A stretch of DNA of 13,734 bases, from assembly GCA_028293405.1 (NCBI GenBank), contig JAQGOW010000143.1, positions 1 to 13,734 of the forward strand, read 5' to 3'. How positions within the stretch are numbered: the first letter of the stretch is position 1; each line of letters begins with the position of its first letter. Both the position numbers and the translations under genes were made by a program. The stretch comes from Verrucomicrobiales bacterium. Its GTDB lineage: Bacteria; Verrucomicrobiota; Verrucomicrobiia; Limisphaerales; Palsa-1400. Positions 1 through 6,007 of the stretch are shown here, piece by piece. The notes below the pieces were generated by a model, which worked only from the letters and a program-made list of their open reading frames with translations, was not told the DNA's origin and did no database searches.

Positions 1-987
1 GGCCGTTTCGATCGCCAGATCATGGTCAGCTTGCCGGACGTGCGCGGTCGTGAAGCAATTCTCAAAGTCCACGCTCGCAACGTGAAGCTTGATCCGACGG
101 TGAATCTTGCCGTGATCGCTCGCGGGACGCCTGGGTATTCCGGCGCGGATCTTGCCAACTTGCTCAATGAAGCAGCGTTGCTCGCTGCCCGCATGAATAA
201 GAAGGGTATTGGAATGTCAGAGCTCGAAGAAGCCCGTATCAAAGTGCGCATGGGCCGCGAACGTCGCAGCATGGCGATGTCGGAAGAGAACAAGAAACTC
301 ACCGCATGGCATGAAGCCGGTCACGCCTTGGTCAACGTGATGTTGGAAAACACCGATCCGTTGCACAAAGTGACAATCATTCCTCGTGGTCAATCGCTCG
401 GCTCGACGATGTCGTTGCCGGAAGAAGACCGCTTGAATCATCATCGCAAAGCGATTTTGGATTTCGTGGCTGTCACGATGGCCGGACGTATTGCCGAAGA
501 ACTCGTTGCTGGCGACGTTTCCAGCGGAGCCGCTGGCGATATTCAACAAGCGACCAACATTGCTCGCGCAATGGTTTGCCAATGGGGCATGAGCGAAAAA
601 CTCGGCATGGTCCAATACGGCAACGACGAACATTCGTTCCTCGGCCGCGAAATGGGTGGTCCGAAAAATTATAGTGAAGCGACGGCTCAGGATATTGACG
701 CCGAAGTGAAGCGCATCATCAACGAACAATACGAAATCGCGAAGCAGCTCATCATGAAGCATCGCGACAAGCTCGACATCATCGCGCGCGCGTTGCTCGA
801 ATACGAAAGTCTCGATGGCGCACAGGTTGAAGACATCATGAAGACCGGGACGTTCACGCCTCCTCCGGAGACGCCGAAGGTTGATCCGCCCACCGGTGCG
901 ATTGCCGCGACACCTGTGGCCGAATTACCGAAGCCGTTGCCACCGAAGTTGCCTGGATTTGGATCGCCGGCTCCTGCTGCAATTTAA
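1..987 (+). CDS. ftsH: FtsH, ATP-dependent zinc metalloprotease (C-terminal part, 5' truncated)
   Basis: FtsH is a membrane-anchored AAA+ protease that extracts and degrades misfolded membrane proteins and short-lived regulators. The window opens inside the gene at GRFDRQI, the conserved end of the AAA second region of homology, so the N-terminal membrane part and the Walker motifs lie upstream. Seen here are the AAA lid with GYSGADLANLLNEAALLAAR, then the zinc protease motif HEAGH encoded at 310-324. The third zinc ligand is expected to be the Asp of GAAGDIQQAT (codon 538-540). The C-terminus carries a proline-rich tail of about 45 residues ending PGFGSPAPAAI, which is low complexity and probably disordered. 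The frame is open from base 1, and the first ATG (22) is internal, not the start. The gene ends at TAA and is followed by an intrinsic terminator, so it ends its transcription unit. The family assignment is secure. Confidence 0.97.
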   Translation, partial: GRFDRQIMVSLPDVRGREAILKVHARNVKLDPTVNLAVIARGTPGYSGADLANLLNEAALLAARMNKKGIGMSELEEARIKVRMGRERRSMAMSEENKKLTAWHEAGHALVNVMLENTDPLHKVTIIPRGQSLGSTMSLPEEDRLNHHRKAILDFVAVTMAGRIAEELVAGDVSSGAAGDIQQATNIARAMVCQWGMSEKLGMVQYGNDEHSFLGREMGGPKNYSEATAQDIDAEVKRIINEQYEIAKQLIMKHRDKLDIIARALLEYESLDGAQVEDIMKTGTFTPPPETPKVDPPTGAIAATPVAELPKPLPPKLPGFGSPAPAAI

Positions 988-1008
988 TCAGCGATCAATT
1001 TGCACACG

Positions 1009-1037
1009 AAGGACAGTTCGAAAGGGCTGTCCTTTTT
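1009..1037 (+). terminator. Rho-independent terminator after ftsH
   Basis: An 8-bp perfect stem pairs AAGGACAG (1009-1016) with CTGTCCTT (1027-1034) around a 10-base loop. It is followed by a T run that continues to 1037. It lies 21 bases after the ftsH stop codon and upstream of the next gene's signal-peptide start, so it separates ftsH from the lipoprotein gene. Confidence 0.85.
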
Positions 1038-1039
1038 GC

Positions 1040-1068
1040 TTTCCACCGTCAAACAGTTGTTTTATACT
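1040..1068 (+). promoter_or_regulatory. Candidate sigma70-type promoter of the lipoprotein gene
   Basis: A good -10 hexamer TATACT (1063-1068) lies 17 bases after a weak -35 TTTCCA (1040-1045), directly downstream of the ftsH terminator. Standard spacing puts the transcription start at about 1075. That is the first base of the GTG chosen as start codon, so the message may be leaderless. This is inference from sequence only. Confidence 0.4.
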
Positions 1069-1074
1069 GCGACA

Positions 1075-1878
1075 GTGCGTAAACCCGTCCTAGCGATTCT
1101 CGGTGTACTCGTATTCGCTGGTTGCTCGGATCAACTCGAAAACGAGAACACCGCACTCAAAGCGCAGTACCGTTCCCTTTCTGAGACTCGCAAAGCGGAC
1201 GAAACCAAACTTACCCTTCTCTCCACTAACATCAACAGTTTGCAGGAAAAAATTCGGGAACTGCAAACGAGCGATCAGGACCAAATCGCCGACCAGAAAC
1301 GCACCATCGCGATGCTGAGCACTGAAAATGTCCGGCAAAAGGAAGACATCGAAAATTTGCGTCGCGCGTTAGCCGATGAAAAAGCGTTATTCGAAAAATA
1401 TAAAGACGCCGTTACGCTACAATTGCAAAAACCGGGACGGGTTAAGGTCACGTTGACTTACAAATCGGACAAAGCCGCCGAGAGCATTCCCGACAACGGC
1501 GCGACGGTCAGCTTGCACTTAATCAAGGATACCACGGTGGTCTATCGCGGTGTTGCTGCTGCAGATGGTGTAGTCGCTCTCGAGCACGTCAAACCGGGTA
1601 AATATCTTTGCGTGATCCATTCTGGCAACGCCCACCAGCGCATGCGACCGGGCGGCCCCGACTTGGTACGTCGGCATATTTGGAAAACGGATAGGACGAT
1701 GCTCGCGTCGTATCTGGATGACGGCCAAATTAAGCTACTGGACCGCGATTTGAGCGATTCTGATGCGTCCGGCCACTTCCTCGAAGCGCTTCTCGCCAAG
1801 ACTTTCGTGAAGGAAATCGAAATCGGACCGCAGGACCAGGTGCCGATTAACTACGACTTTGGCCAAGGCGCGTTTTAG
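1075..1878 (+). CDS. Putative coiled-coil lipoprotein
   Basis: A 267-residue protein of no family I recognise with certainty. I chose GTG 1075 because it begins a compact lipoprotein signal peptide: basic VRK, a hydrophobic stretch, then the lipobox FAGC with Cys17. An upstream in-frame TTG at 1000 would place the ftsH terminator inside the gene and spoil the signal peptide. After Cys17 comes about 90 residues rich in Glu, Lys, Gln, Asn and Leu with heptad character (about 20-112), very probably a coiled coil. Next is a beta-rich segment (about 124-185, VKVTLTY...GATVSLHLI...GVVALEHVKPGKYLCVIH). It resembles the carboxypeptidase-regulatory or prealbumin-like beta-sandwich, but that match is only by eye. 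No Shine-Dalgarno sequence is visible before the GTG. The gene converges on exbD with 9 bases between the stops and no separate terminator. Likely periplasm-facing and membrane-anchored; its role is unknown. Confidence 0.75.
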   Translation: MRKPVLAILGVLVFAGCSDQLENENTALKAQYRSLSETRKADETKLTLLSTNINSLQEKIRELQTSDQDQIADQKRTIAMLSTENVRQKEDIENLRRALADEKALFEKYKDAVTLQLQKPGRVKVTLTYKSDKAAESIPDNGATVSLHLIKDTTVVYRGVAAADGVVALEHVKPGKYLCVIHSGNAHQRMRPGGPDLVRRHIWKTDRTMLASYLDDGQIKLLDRDLSDSDASGHFLEALLAKTFVKEIEIGPQDQVPINYDFGQGAF

Positions 1879-1887
1879 TTGGAGGCT

Positions 1888-2307
1888 TCACTTCGTCTCG
1901 CCTGGTGACGAAATCGCAAACGAGACTTTCTGGATTCCCTCGCGTCGAACAACGTCCAGCACACGAATCATAGAGCCGTGCGTCGCGTCTTTGTCGCCGC
2001 TGATGTAGACCGGCAAATTTGTGTTCGCCCGAAATTTGTTCGATAAGTACGTGTGCAATTCCGCGCTCGTCACGAGCTTCTTCTCGACGTAGACGTCACC
2101 AGCTTTATCTACCGCGATGTTCACCATATCCGGTTTGAACTCGCGCATGGCGATTGTTGCCGTGGGTAGATCCATTTTGATCGACTGCAAACGAATCATC
2201 GTGAGGCTCGCCATCATGAATGCCGCGAGTAAAAAGAACATGATGTCGATCAACGGAATGATTTCGATGCGCGCCTTTTTTCTGCGGTAGGGCGAGTTGA
2301 TCTTCAT
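1888..2307 (-). CDS. exbD: ExbD/TolR family biopolymer transport protein
   Basis: A 139-residue ExbD-type subunit of the proton-driven inner-membrane motor that powers TonB. It has a short basic N-terminus (YRRKKAR) and a single membrane helix (about 16-38, IIPLIDIMFFLLAAFMM) containing Asp21, which matches the essential proton-path Asp of ExbD (Asp25 in E. coli). A periplasmic domain follows (about 45-139) with the typical VNIAVDKAGDVYVEKK and VYISGDKDATHGSMIRVLD segments. Start ATG 2305-2307 overlaps the exbB stop as ATGA, implying translational coupling. The frame stays open far upstream, but that stretch is exbB read in another frame. Length and motifs are normal. ExbD and TolR cannot be separated on this alone; the adjacent tonB favours ExbD. 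Confidence 0.93.
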   Translation of the reverse strand: MKINSPYRRKKARIEIIPLIDIMFFLLAAFMMASLTMIRLQSIKMDLPTATIAMREFKPDMVNIAVDKAGDVYVEKKLVTSAELHTYLSNKFRANTNLPVYISGDKDATHGSMIRVLDVVRREGIQKVSFAISSPGETK

Positions 2308-2942
2308 GCCGGCTGAAGGCCGCGACTGCGCGCCGAGTTCACCATGACTTCGAGATTTGTTGCGGCAGCCTCCAGTTCGAACTGGAGCTGGGCATGACGC
2401 GACGTGAAATAATTCAATGGAACGAGCGCAACAATCGCAATTCCAAGCCCGCACATCGTAGCGATCAACGCTTCGCCGATGCCACCGGTGACCTGAGCCA
2501 TCGCGCCTTCGACGCTTGCGTTGCCGATTGCAAGAAATGTGCGAAAAATTCCGGAGACTGTCCCCAAAAGTCCGAGCAGCGGCGCGAGCGTCACCATTGT
2601 ATCCAAGGCGGTCAGGAACCGGCCGGCGCGCTGCAATTCCGCTCCTGCTGCAATTTGCAATGTGCCCTGTAATGACGAGTGATGTTGGTTCAGTCCGTGC
2701 CAAAGCGTGCGAACAATCGGGTCGCTGGATTCTTTGCTGGTCCGTTTCGCTTTTTCAAAATCGCCTTGTTCGATGGCAGCGAAAATTTGATCGAGAGTTT
2801 TTGGGTCGCGACCCGATTGCAGTCGCGCCCACCAGAAAATACGTTCGCCGATGATCGCGACGGTCACCAAAGCGGCCACAAGGATGGGCCACATCACCCA
2901 GCCACCCTTGATGAAATATTCGACGGCGATGTTCGCAAACAT
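2304..2942 (-). CDS. exbB: ExbB/TolQ/MotA family proton channel protein
   Basis: A 212-residue subunit forming, with ExbD, the proton channel of the TonB motor. Three membrane helices are visible: about 16-38 (VMWPILVAALVTVAIIGERI), 116-138 (containing the family signature APLLGLLGTVSGI) and 157-180 (EALIATMCGLGIAIVALVPLNYF). A cytoplasmic region with charged helices lies between helices 1 and 2, and the two conserved Gly/Ala/Thr-rich helices sit as expected. Start ATG 2940-2942; no Shine-Dalgarno sequence precedes it. It lies 63 bases after tonB and overlaps exbD by 4 bases, so tonB-exbB-exbD is one operon. Length is slightly below E. coli ExbB (244), mainly at the N-terminus. Confidence 0.94.
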   Translation of the reverse strand: MFANIAVEYFIKGGWVMWPILVAALVTVAIIGERIFWWARLQSGRDPKTLDQIFAAIEQGDFEKAKRTSKESSDPIVRTLWHGLNQHHSSLQGTLQIAAGAELQRAGRFLTALDTMVTLAPLLGLLGTVSGIFRTFLAIGNASVEGAMAQVTGGIGEALIATMCGLGIAIVALVPLNYFTSRHAQLQFELEAAATNLEVMVNSARSRGLQPA

Positions 2943-3005
2943 TGGCTGAATTAAGAATCAACGCCGCCCATTTAAGAAGGAAAAAGTCGATGGGCAACCC
3001 GCGCT

Positions 3006-3782
3006 CTACTTGATTTGGAAAACGACCGGAACGTAAAAGTAACGGATCGGACCGGGGCCGAAGTCCCAGTCTTTGCGCGCTTTTTCGGCGGCAGCACTGT
3101 CCAGTTTCGGCCAACCACTGCTTTCTTTGATCGCGACTGATTGCGGTTTGCCGTCTTTTGAGACAACGATCGAAAGCATTACTCGGCCGTCGTGATGCGC
3201 CGCCAGTTCGCTGGCGGGATATTTCGGTTTTTGAAAATAACCGTGCGCTGCCGAGTCGGTGTTGAACTCGGTTGCGACGGCAGCAGGGGCTCGAATTTGA
3301 ATTGCCGGTGGCGGTGCAAATTGCGGTGTAACGATCACAACGGGAGATTGGACTGGGACCGGAAACGCAACTTGTGCCGGTTCGGTCGCGGCGACAACGG
3401 GAGTAGTTGGCGCGACGGGGGTCGGTTGTGGAGTAGTTGTATCCACGACCGCAGGCTGTAGTTTTTTAGGTAATTCTGGCGGGGTGAAAACTACCGGGAC
3501 GATTTGGACGCGCTGAGTTGGCGCTGGTTCTGCGAGCGGGCGCGCTCTCAATCCGAGAAGGCCAATGATGAGAAACAATACGCAAATCGACGTGACCCAG
3601 GCCAGCGGGCGCCATTCGTCTTCGTCGCGTCGCGACGTCGCAATCGTCGCGAGGGATGGCTCACGCAGAACGGGCGACGACTCCAAAGTCTGTTGATGTC
3701 GGACGGACGGATCCATTGCTGTCTGTTCGATGTTACGTGAAGGAACGAACATTTGCCAAGGTAGCTGCTTATGCGGAAACAT
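3006..3782 (-). CDS. tonB: TonB family energy-transducing protein
   Basis: TonB links the ExbBD motor to TonB-dependent outer-membrane receptors. From the longest start the protein has 258 residues: an unusually long cytoplasmic N-terminus (1-59), one membrane helix (about 60-79, LAWVTSICVLFLIIGLLGLR), a Pro/Val/Thr-rich periplasmic spacer (about 83-166), and a TonB C-terminal domain (about 179-258). The last contains KYPASELAAHHDGRVMLSIV, the VSKDGKPQSVAIKESSG segment and a final VPVVFQIK strand. The start is uncertain: ATG 3782, 3752 and 3716 are all in frame and none has a Shine-Dalgarno sequence. The 3716 start gives a more usual tail of about 37 residues before the helix. It heads the tonB-exbB-exbD operon. 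No receptor gene is in the window, so the substrate cannot be named. Confidence 0.88.
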   Translation of the reverse strand: MFPHKQLPWQMFVPSRNIEQTAMDPSVRHQQTLESSPVLREPSLATIATSRRDEDEWRPLAWVTSICVLFLIIGLLGLRARPLAEPAPTQRVQIVPVVFTPPELPKKLQPAVVDTTTPQPTPVAPTTPVVAATEPAQVAFPVPVQSPVVIVTPQFAPPPAIQIRAPAAVATEFNTDSAAHGYFQKPKYPASELAAHHDGRVMLSIVVSKDGKPQSVAIKESSGWPKLDSAAAEKARKDWDFGPGPIRYFYVPVVFQIK

Positions 3783-3846
3783 AATAAGCGTGTCTAATTA
3801 ATCTCGGGGCACGATTTGGTTTTATAAGTCTGATTATTTGCACTTT

Positions 3847-3877
3847 TTGTCCCTTATGTGGCGTTAATCGTTACAAT
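3847..3877 (+). promoter_or_regulatory. Candidate plus-strand promoter for the intergenic RNA
   Basis: TACAAT (3872-3877, 5 of 6 to the -10 consensus) lies 19 bases after TTGTCC (3847-3852, 4 of 6 to the -35 consensus). The spacer is longer than optimal. A start near 3884 would include every complementary segment of the candidate RNA. A rival is an extended -10 element, TGG followed by TATAGT, at 3943-3951, which would start transcription near 3957-3961. Confidence 0.3.
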
Positions 3878-3883
3878 TATGCG

Positions 3884-4127
3884 AGGGATTCACCTACATC
3901 CGCCTGATATCAAAAGTGCTTGCGCCACAACAGGTTTTCTGTTGGTATAGTGCCCTGTCCAGAGAAACAGCGGAGAGGACATCGCTTATAGTGAGGCGGA
4001 CAGGAACGGATCGGAAACCTCATTATTTCATAAGCCGCCGCGGGTGACGGTGGAAATGCCCTCATCACCCAATATCGATCTCACTATCGAAGAAAATCCG
4101 AACGATGGGCGTCGTTCGGATTTTTTG
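3884..4127 (+). ncRNA. Candidate structured small RNA, family not recognised
   Basis: The case rests on a strong plus-strand terminator (4093-4126) with no plus-strand protein gene before it, plus long complementary segments upstream. Pairings I checked base by base: 3932-3939 with 4013-4020 (8 pairs, one G-U); 3954-3960 with 3998-4004 (7 perfect); 3969-3972 with 3983-3986 (4); 3988-3995 with 4080-4087 (8 perfect); 3995-3999 with 4035-4039 (5 perfect); 4042-4047 with 4065-4070 (6 perfect). The first three nest together. The 3988-3995/4080-4087 helix crosses them, so there are either two alternative folds or a pseudoknot. By eye I saw none of the signature motifs of SRP RNA, RNase P, tmRNA or common riboswitches (TPP, SAM, cobalamin, FMN, glycine, c-di-GMP). 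The 5' end is uncertain: about 3884 or about 3957, depending on the promoter. It could also be an unrecognised member of a known family such as 6S RNA. Confidence 0.5.
4093..4126 (+). terminator. Strong Rho-independent terminator, possibly bidirectional
   Basis: A 13-bp perfect stem pairs AAAATCCGAACGA (4093-4105) with TCGTTCGGATTTT (4112-4124) around a 6-base loop. The plus strand continues with T to 4126, then GCTTTTC. On the minus strand the hairpin is followed by TTTTCTTC, a poorer tail. The main reading direction is therefore plus (the candidate RNA), but it may also end the minus-strand run that finishes with the TPR-protein gene at 4163. Confidence 0.88.
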
Positions 4128-4162
4128 CTTTTCAAAATAAGCGGCGTTTTCGCGTGCTGCGG

Positions 4163-5125
4163 TCACCGGATTGGCGCTGCTTTGATGACGTTTTCTTGAG
4201 CTTCTTTCAGGTTGCGCGCCAGCGTCTTTTTGAGGCCAGCATACATGTCGTTGGTGATGACGTTGAGATGCTTTTCGGCTTCCGCGAAATCGCCGAGCTT
4301 GCCCGAAATCCGTGCGAGGTGGACGTGCACTCCTTCACGTTCGATTTCGTCGCGAGCAAGCGGCAGAACCTTTTTCCACGCTTCAAGCCCTTCTTTGTAA
4401 CGCGGCGGTTTGGTGCCGTAAAAACTCTGCGCGTAATCACTCGCAAGCACAAAATTGTTCGGGTCCAGCTTCATGGCTTGGCGATAAAGAGCGAGAGCTT
4501 TGTCGAACACCTCGTCTTCGGTCAGGTGATAATATTCCTTCGCGTCAGTGCGGAACATGTAAACGCACACGGCGAGGTTCTCGATGTAAACGGGTTCCTT
4601 TGGATTCAGTTCGATTGCTTTTTCGTAATACTCAAAACCTTTTTTGATCGGGCTGTGATGGGCGTAGATGTTGGCCAAATTGTTCCAGGCTGCCGGATCT
4701 TTTGGATCGAGTTCGCGCGCTTTCTCCCATTCTTTCACTGCGCCGTCTTCATCGTGGATATCGTTTAAAAAACTTCCGTAGGCCAGGCGTGCCTTGGTGT
4801 GGCGAGGATGATCCGTAAGAAAGGTTTCGTAAGCTTTTTTGACGGGCTCGAACCGTTGTTGGATTTTTAATCGCAACGTGCCTTCTGGAGCGCCGGCGCC
4901 TTTGTCGCGAAATGCCTGATTATCGCGAATCCATTTGTCGACCTCTTCCTGGGCTGCATTGTCGTCGGCCAGCAATTGCAGGTATTGCTTTTCGACTGGA
5001 TCGTTGGGATTTGCGATCTCGATTTTCGGCGCGATACCGGTGGTGTTCTGGATGACGTTACTGACGCCGGCTGCTGGATTGGTTGAAATCAGCGCCGCAA
5101 GAAGTCCGGTCAGTAAATCGCTCAC
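4163..5125 (-). CDS. Tetratricopeptide repeat protein
   Basis: A 320-residue protein built mostly of TPR helix pairs, which serve as protein-protein interaction scaffolds. Units are visible at about 109-142 (KARLAYGSFLNDIHDEDGAV with KARELDPKD), 143-176 (AAWNNLANIYAHHS with KAIELNPKE), 177-222 (IENLAVCVYM with QAMKLDPNN, with a long insert), 223-256 and a degenerate one at 263-296. The N-terminus (1-25) is hydrophobic but lacks a basic start, so it is not a convincing signal peptide. The start is GTG 5123-5125; an in-frame TAA lies three codons upstream and no ATG is nearby. A GGGAG sits about 15 bases upstream, too far for a good ribosome binding site. It follows purU by 36 bases on the same strand and is probably the last gene of that run. 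The partner is unknown. Confidence 0.88.
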   Translation of the reverse strand: MSDLLTGLLAALISTNPAAGVSNVIQNTTGIAPKIEIANPNDPVEKQYLQLLADDNAAQEEVDKWIRDNQAFRDKGAGAPEGTLRLKIQQRFEPVKKAYETFLTDHPRHTKARLAYGSFLNDIHDEDGAVKEWEKARELDPKDPAAWNNLANIYAHHSPIKKGFEYYEKAIELNPKEPVYIENLAVCVYMFRTDAKEYYHLTEDEVFDKALALYRQAMKLDPNNFVLASDYAQSFYGTKPPRYKEGLEAWKKVLPLARDEIEREGVHVHLARISGKLGDFAEAEKHLNVITNDMYAGLKKTLARNLKEAQENVIKAAPIR

Positions 5126-5161
5126 GGAATAAGGTTAAACTCCCACGAGCAAAATTCAAAC

Positions 5162-6007
5162 TTACACTTCCTTCACCACACCCCAATAAACATCGAGCTT
5201 TTTGCTTAGGTAGAGTCGAATCCCTTTCACCAAAACTTTCGATTCCAGCTTTTGGCCGGTGGCAATGATGTCTTTCAACGTCGCCCGGGAATGAATCGGC
5301 GCGCTTGCCTGGGCGATGATAGGGCCTTCGTCCAAGTGCATACTGACGAAGTGCGCGGTGACGCCGATGATCTTCACGCCATGCTCATAAGCCTGACGAT
5401 ACGGTTGTGGCCCGGGGAAACTCGGCAACAGCGACGGATGAATATTGATGATTTTGTTTTTGTAACGCCAAACGAAGTTGGGCGACAAGATTTTCATGAA
5501 CCGTGCGAGGACAACGTAGTCGGCTTCGTAATCACGCAACAACGCGAGTGTTTTCTTTTCTGCGGTGGCGCGGTCATCCCAAGGCACGTATTCGAACGGG
5601 ATTTTGAAATCTTTGCCCAGCGCCACGAGATCGCGACGATTGGAAATCATCACTGCCGCGTCGGTTTTCAGCGTTCCTTGCTTCAGCGCGGACATGATCG
5701 CCTGCGCGCACTGCGGTTCGCGCGTCACCATCATCGCCATGCGCTGCCGGCGATTGGGCTCGGTGAAGCGGATGTTAATCTCCATGCCGAGGGTTTGCGC
5801 GAATTTCTGCAAACCTTCAACGATCGCGCTGCGACGGCATACACTCGGGCTCCACGTTGCTTGCAGCGTCATGCTGAATTGGCCACGTGTGACTTGCTCT
5901 TCGAGCGCCTCGATGTTGGCGTGTTGCTCGAACAGGAAATTGGTAATGCGCGCAACCACGCCAGTTTTGTCGCGGCCGATGACGGTAATTGTGGCGATCT
6001 GCTTCAC
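5162..6007 (-). CDS. purU: Formyltetrahydrofolate deformylase
   Basis: PurU hydrolyses 10-formyl-tetrahydrofolate to formate and tetrahydrofolate, balancing the one-carbon pool and supplying formate for purine synthesis. The 281 residues (close to E. coli, 280) comprise an N-terminal ACT domain (about 1-85, ATITVIGRDKTGVVARIT) and a formyltransferase-fold domain (about 88-281). The latter includes DYVVLARFMKILSPNFV, the catalytic Asn188 and His190 in KIINIHPSLLPSFPG, and Asp226 in HLDEGPII. One oddity is that PurU proteins usually read NIHHS at this site, whereas here it is NIHPS, as in the related glycinamide formyltransferase PurN. The ACT domain and the PY.QAYE.GVK segment still place it with PurU. 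The start is GTG 6005-6007, overlapping the preceding ThuA-like gene's stop as GTGA, so translation is probably coupled. Confidence 0.92.
   Translation of the reverse strand: MKQIATITVIGRDKTGVVARITNFLFEQHANIEALEEQVTRGQFSMTLQATWSPSVCRRSAIVEGLQKFAQTLGMEINIRFTEPNRRQRMAMMVTREPQCAQAIMSALKQGTLKTDAAVMISNRRDLVALGKDFKIPFEYVPWDDRATAEKKTLALLRDYEADYVVLARFMKILSPNFVWRYKNKIINIHPSLLPSFPGPQPYRQAYEHGVKIIGVTAHFVSMHLDEGPIIAQASAPIHSRATLKDIIATGQKLESKVLVKGIRLYLSKKLDVYWGVVKEV

Larger units (their letters stand above)
3783..4162. other. 380-base intergenic region without a protein gene
   Basis: No credible protein gene lies here. The part next to tonB (3783-3930) is AT-rich and must contain the minus-strand tonB promoter, though I could not pick convincing boxes. 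The middle (about 3884-4127) contains plus-strand promoter-like boxes, several long complementary segments and a strong terminator, described separately as a candidate small RNA. The last 30 bases (4131-4162) are the downstream flank of the TPR-protein gene. Confidence 0.8.

Noticed and set aside
1000..1074. TTG-started N-terminal extension of the lipoprotein
   Set aside because: It would span the ftsH terminator hairpin and put about 25 residues before the signal peptide.
1895..1926. Inverted repeat GTCTCG/CGAGAC as a terminator between the convergent lipoprotein and exbD genes
   Set aside because: It lies within the exbD coding end, has a 20-base loop and no T run.
970..2656. 16-base exact repeat at 970-985 and 2641-2656
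   Set aside because: Both copies lie inside coding sequence (ftsH and, on the other strand, exbB) with no flanking similarity; explained by codon composition and chance.
2308..2703. N-terminal extension of exbD
   Set aside because: It is exbB read in another frame; the ATG at the ATGA overlap gives a normal ExbD.
2966..2995. Stem-loop GCCCAT/ATGGGC between tonB and exbB
   Set aside because: Only 6 bp with an 18-base loop and no T run on the minus strand, so not a terminator; a processing site is conceivable but unsupported.
3783..3930. Fur-type operator upstream of tonB
   Set aside because: AT-rich stretches such as that at 3862-3880 do not form a convincing 19-base inverted repeat, so I do not claim iron regulation.
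4154..4768. Plus-strand open frame of about 204 codons opposite the TPR gene
   Set aside because: Antisense to clear TPR repeats; the Phe/Val-rich translation is the mirror of Lys/Asp/Glu codons on the other strand.
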